Positions 62,798 through 64,000 of a DNA stretch of 64,000 nt are shown here, piece by piece. The notes below the pieces were generated by a model. The model did no database searches and was not told where the DNA came from. It saw only the letters and a list, made by a program, of their open reading frames with translations. The position numbers and the translations under genes were made by a program. Source of the DNA: Tenacibaculum gallaicum (GTDB taxonomy: Bacteria > Bacteroidota > Bacteroidia > Flavobacteriales > Flavobacteriaceae); assembly GCF_003387615.1 (NCBI RefSeq), contig NZ_QUNS01000004.1, positions 62,001 through 126,000 of the forward strand. The letters run 5' to 3'. Positions within the stretch are counted from its first letter, which is position 1; each line of letters opens with the position of its first letter.

Positions 62798-62805
62798 GGT
62801 GTATT

Positions 62806-64000
62806 CTATTTGTTATTAAAATCCTCAATACCTGATATGTACCCCCCTGTAGACGTAAACATTTTACTAGATGTGTTTGAACTGGTGTCAAAACTAAACA
62901 CAGCATTTTCATCATTGGTTGCTGTCGTAAATAACAATTTTTGGTCTTTATAAGGAAGAATAATCATACTACGAGATCCATAAGTGGTAGGAAGTCCTGG
63001 TACCGCCCCTAAACTCGATTTTTTTTGAACATTAATCTCAAAATATTTGAATTGGGGTTGACCAGTTTGATACTCATAAAAATCACTTACCTCCTCTACT
63101 CTTGCTGTAAAGCTTCTTCCATTAGGTGTATGATAAATTCCATAACATACATTTCCTGTTACTTCTTGCATATTCATAAAGTAATCTGGGTCAAAAGAAG
63201 TTTCTCCATTAGGTATTCTTAGTAAACCGCTAGGACTAGTTCCACTACTCATTGTAGTTCCTAAACCTTGTACATAAATATCTCCATTAGTCGTTTTAAT
63301 CATTCCAGCATTTGCTGCATGTCCGCCAAACACCATTCCTGTTCTTTTATCCGAAATTATTTTTTCTACCTTTTTCTCCTTTAAATCTATTACCGCTACA
63401 TACGCCCAATCGTTTAATGGAGTAAAATTTTTCTCATAATGTACTCCCATAAACAACTTTCCATCACGTTCAATCATATCTGTATAATACGTACGTGTAG
63501 CTTCAGGAAATTCTTCTTTTATTAATGTTAAAGTTACTTCATCAGTAATGCGCATCGTAGTTGGGTTAAAAACAATAAGCTTTGAAATCCCTCCTGCTAC
63601 TGAAGCATACGCTACCTCCTTACTTTCAAAGTAAAGTGCTGAAAAAGTATTTGCTCCAGGAACAACAATACGTTGATCTTCAACTGTATTTCCTTCTTCA
63701 TTAAATGAATATTTTGCAAGGGTTGCAGGTGCACCAAAAGGCAATGCATACAGCTCTTTATTATAAGAAACTGTTCTTGTATTTCCAGTTAATTCTAACG
63801 CCTTATCATTTCCTATCGTTGAAAACTCTAAATTTGATTCCCCTTGAATATAAGAGGTCTGATTAGGAAACGCTCCACTTACTGTTGTAATCCCAAAATT
63901 AATAGTTACTGGATCGGTTCCGTCAACTGGTGAATTATCATCACTACTACACCCTATGAATGTAAAAACTAATACAAATGTGTAAAGTGATACTAAACTT
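62806..64000 (-). CDS. Beta-propeller lipoprotein (DUF4374-like), 5' end beyond the window
   Basis: The frame is open from the stop at 62806 through the window end, giving about 398 residues. The first visible residues form a signal peptide with a lipobox (LVFTFIGCSSDD), so only a few codons are missing. The rest repeats beta-strand blades (VDLKEKKVEKIISDKRTGMV, KTTNGDIYVQGLGTTMSSGT, LPYKDQKLLFTTATNDENAV) as in the DUF4374/YncE-like surface proteins found near siderophore-type TonB systems. It heads the ABC-2 export operon. The start codon cannot be seen. Confidence 0.75.
   Translation of the reverse strand, partial: SLVSLYTFVLVFTFIGCSSDDNSPVDGTDPVTINFGITTVSGAFPNQTSYIQGESNLEFSTIGNDKALELTGNTRTVSYNKELYALPFGAPATLAKYSFNEEGNTVEDQRIVVPGANTFSALYFESKEVAYASVAGGISKLIVFNPTTMRITDEVTLTLIKEEFPEATRTYYTDMIERDGKLFMGVHYEKNFTPLNDWAYVAVIDLKEKKVEKIISDKRTGMVFGGHAANAGMIKTTNGDIYVQGLGTTMSSGTSPSGLLRIPNGETSFDPDYFMNMQEVTGNVCYGIYHTPNGRSFTARVEEVSDFYEYQTGQPQFKYFEINVQKKSSLGAVPGLPTTYGSRSMIILPYKDQKLLFTTATNDENAVFSFDTSSNTSSKMFTSTGGYISGIEDFNNK

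Noticed and set aside
1..64000. CRISPR arrays, tRNA or rRNA genes, prophage or intact insertion sequences
   Set aside because: I saw no regularly spaced repeats, no cloverleaf with a GGTTCGAATCC-type arm, no rRNA segments, and no transposase or integrase reading frame.

Overview
The window looks like chromosomal DNA from a marine Bacteroidetes bacterium of the Flavobacteriaceae, close to Tenacibaculum or Polaribacter; the genus is inferred, not proven. The signs are low GC, genes preceded by TAnnTTTG-type -7 boxes rather than Shine-Dalgarno sites, many secreted proteins with lipoboxes, carboxypeptidase-regulatory-like domains on TonB receptors, a subtype-iii TssD protein, and intergenic repeats built from GTCATT-CGA...GAAATCT units. 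I saw no rRNA, tRNA, CRISPR array or intact insertion sequence.

Layout. 1-2509: a minus-strand cassette with a T6SS tube protein (TssD/Hcp), a HExxH metallopeptidase that is its likely effector, and a lipoprotein that is the likely immunity protein. After it come the decayed tail of a second effector and a second lipoprotein cut by the window edge. 2510-5769: a mosaic of intergenic repeats, a LuxR-type response regulator, a TPR histidine kinase and a tiny secreted acidic peptide. The peptide gene is preceded by a strongly structured, possibly bistable leader (5845-5949). 6143-13333: a membrane protein of unknown function, guaB, three unknown genes, and an unknown protein translationally coupled to a second TPR kinase with a LytTR regulator. 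13573-19786: an iron-type locus (DUF4856 lipoprotein, imelysin, HTTM membrane protein, FecA-like TonB receptor). 19924-23187: a 5'-nucleotidase-like enzyme, an exported peptidase-like protein and HMG-CoA lyase. 23390-26293: an ECF sigma operon with two beta-solenoid-like exported proteins.

26366-37475: mostly housekeeping genes (valS, DUF1573, PDZ aspartyl protease, aminotransferase, murB, aqpZ, an ECF sigma factor, a divergent Nramp homologue, lipA). 37476-45636: a candidate sigma-54-driven small RNA, two related PLP enzymes of the cysteine synthase/cystathionine beta-synthase family with a decayed third copy of their 3' end, a LolC/E-like permease, a NamZ-type DUF1343 protein and a prolyl oligopeptidase. 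45711-53790: YbaB and small membrane proteins, then a six-gene MoxR/DUF58/SpoIIM operon divergent from an RDD protein. 53925-64000: an outer-membrane beta-barrel receptor with a Cys/His-rich metal-type peptide upstream, a methyltransferase, a MATE exporter, and an ABC-2 export system (ATPase plus two DUF3526-type permeases) behind a beta-propeller lipoprotein that runs off the right edge.

The most interesting material is the TssD-effector-immunity cassette with its orphan immunity remnant, the structured leader ahead of the secreted peptide and TPR kinase, and the intergenic RNA candidate at 37573-37697.
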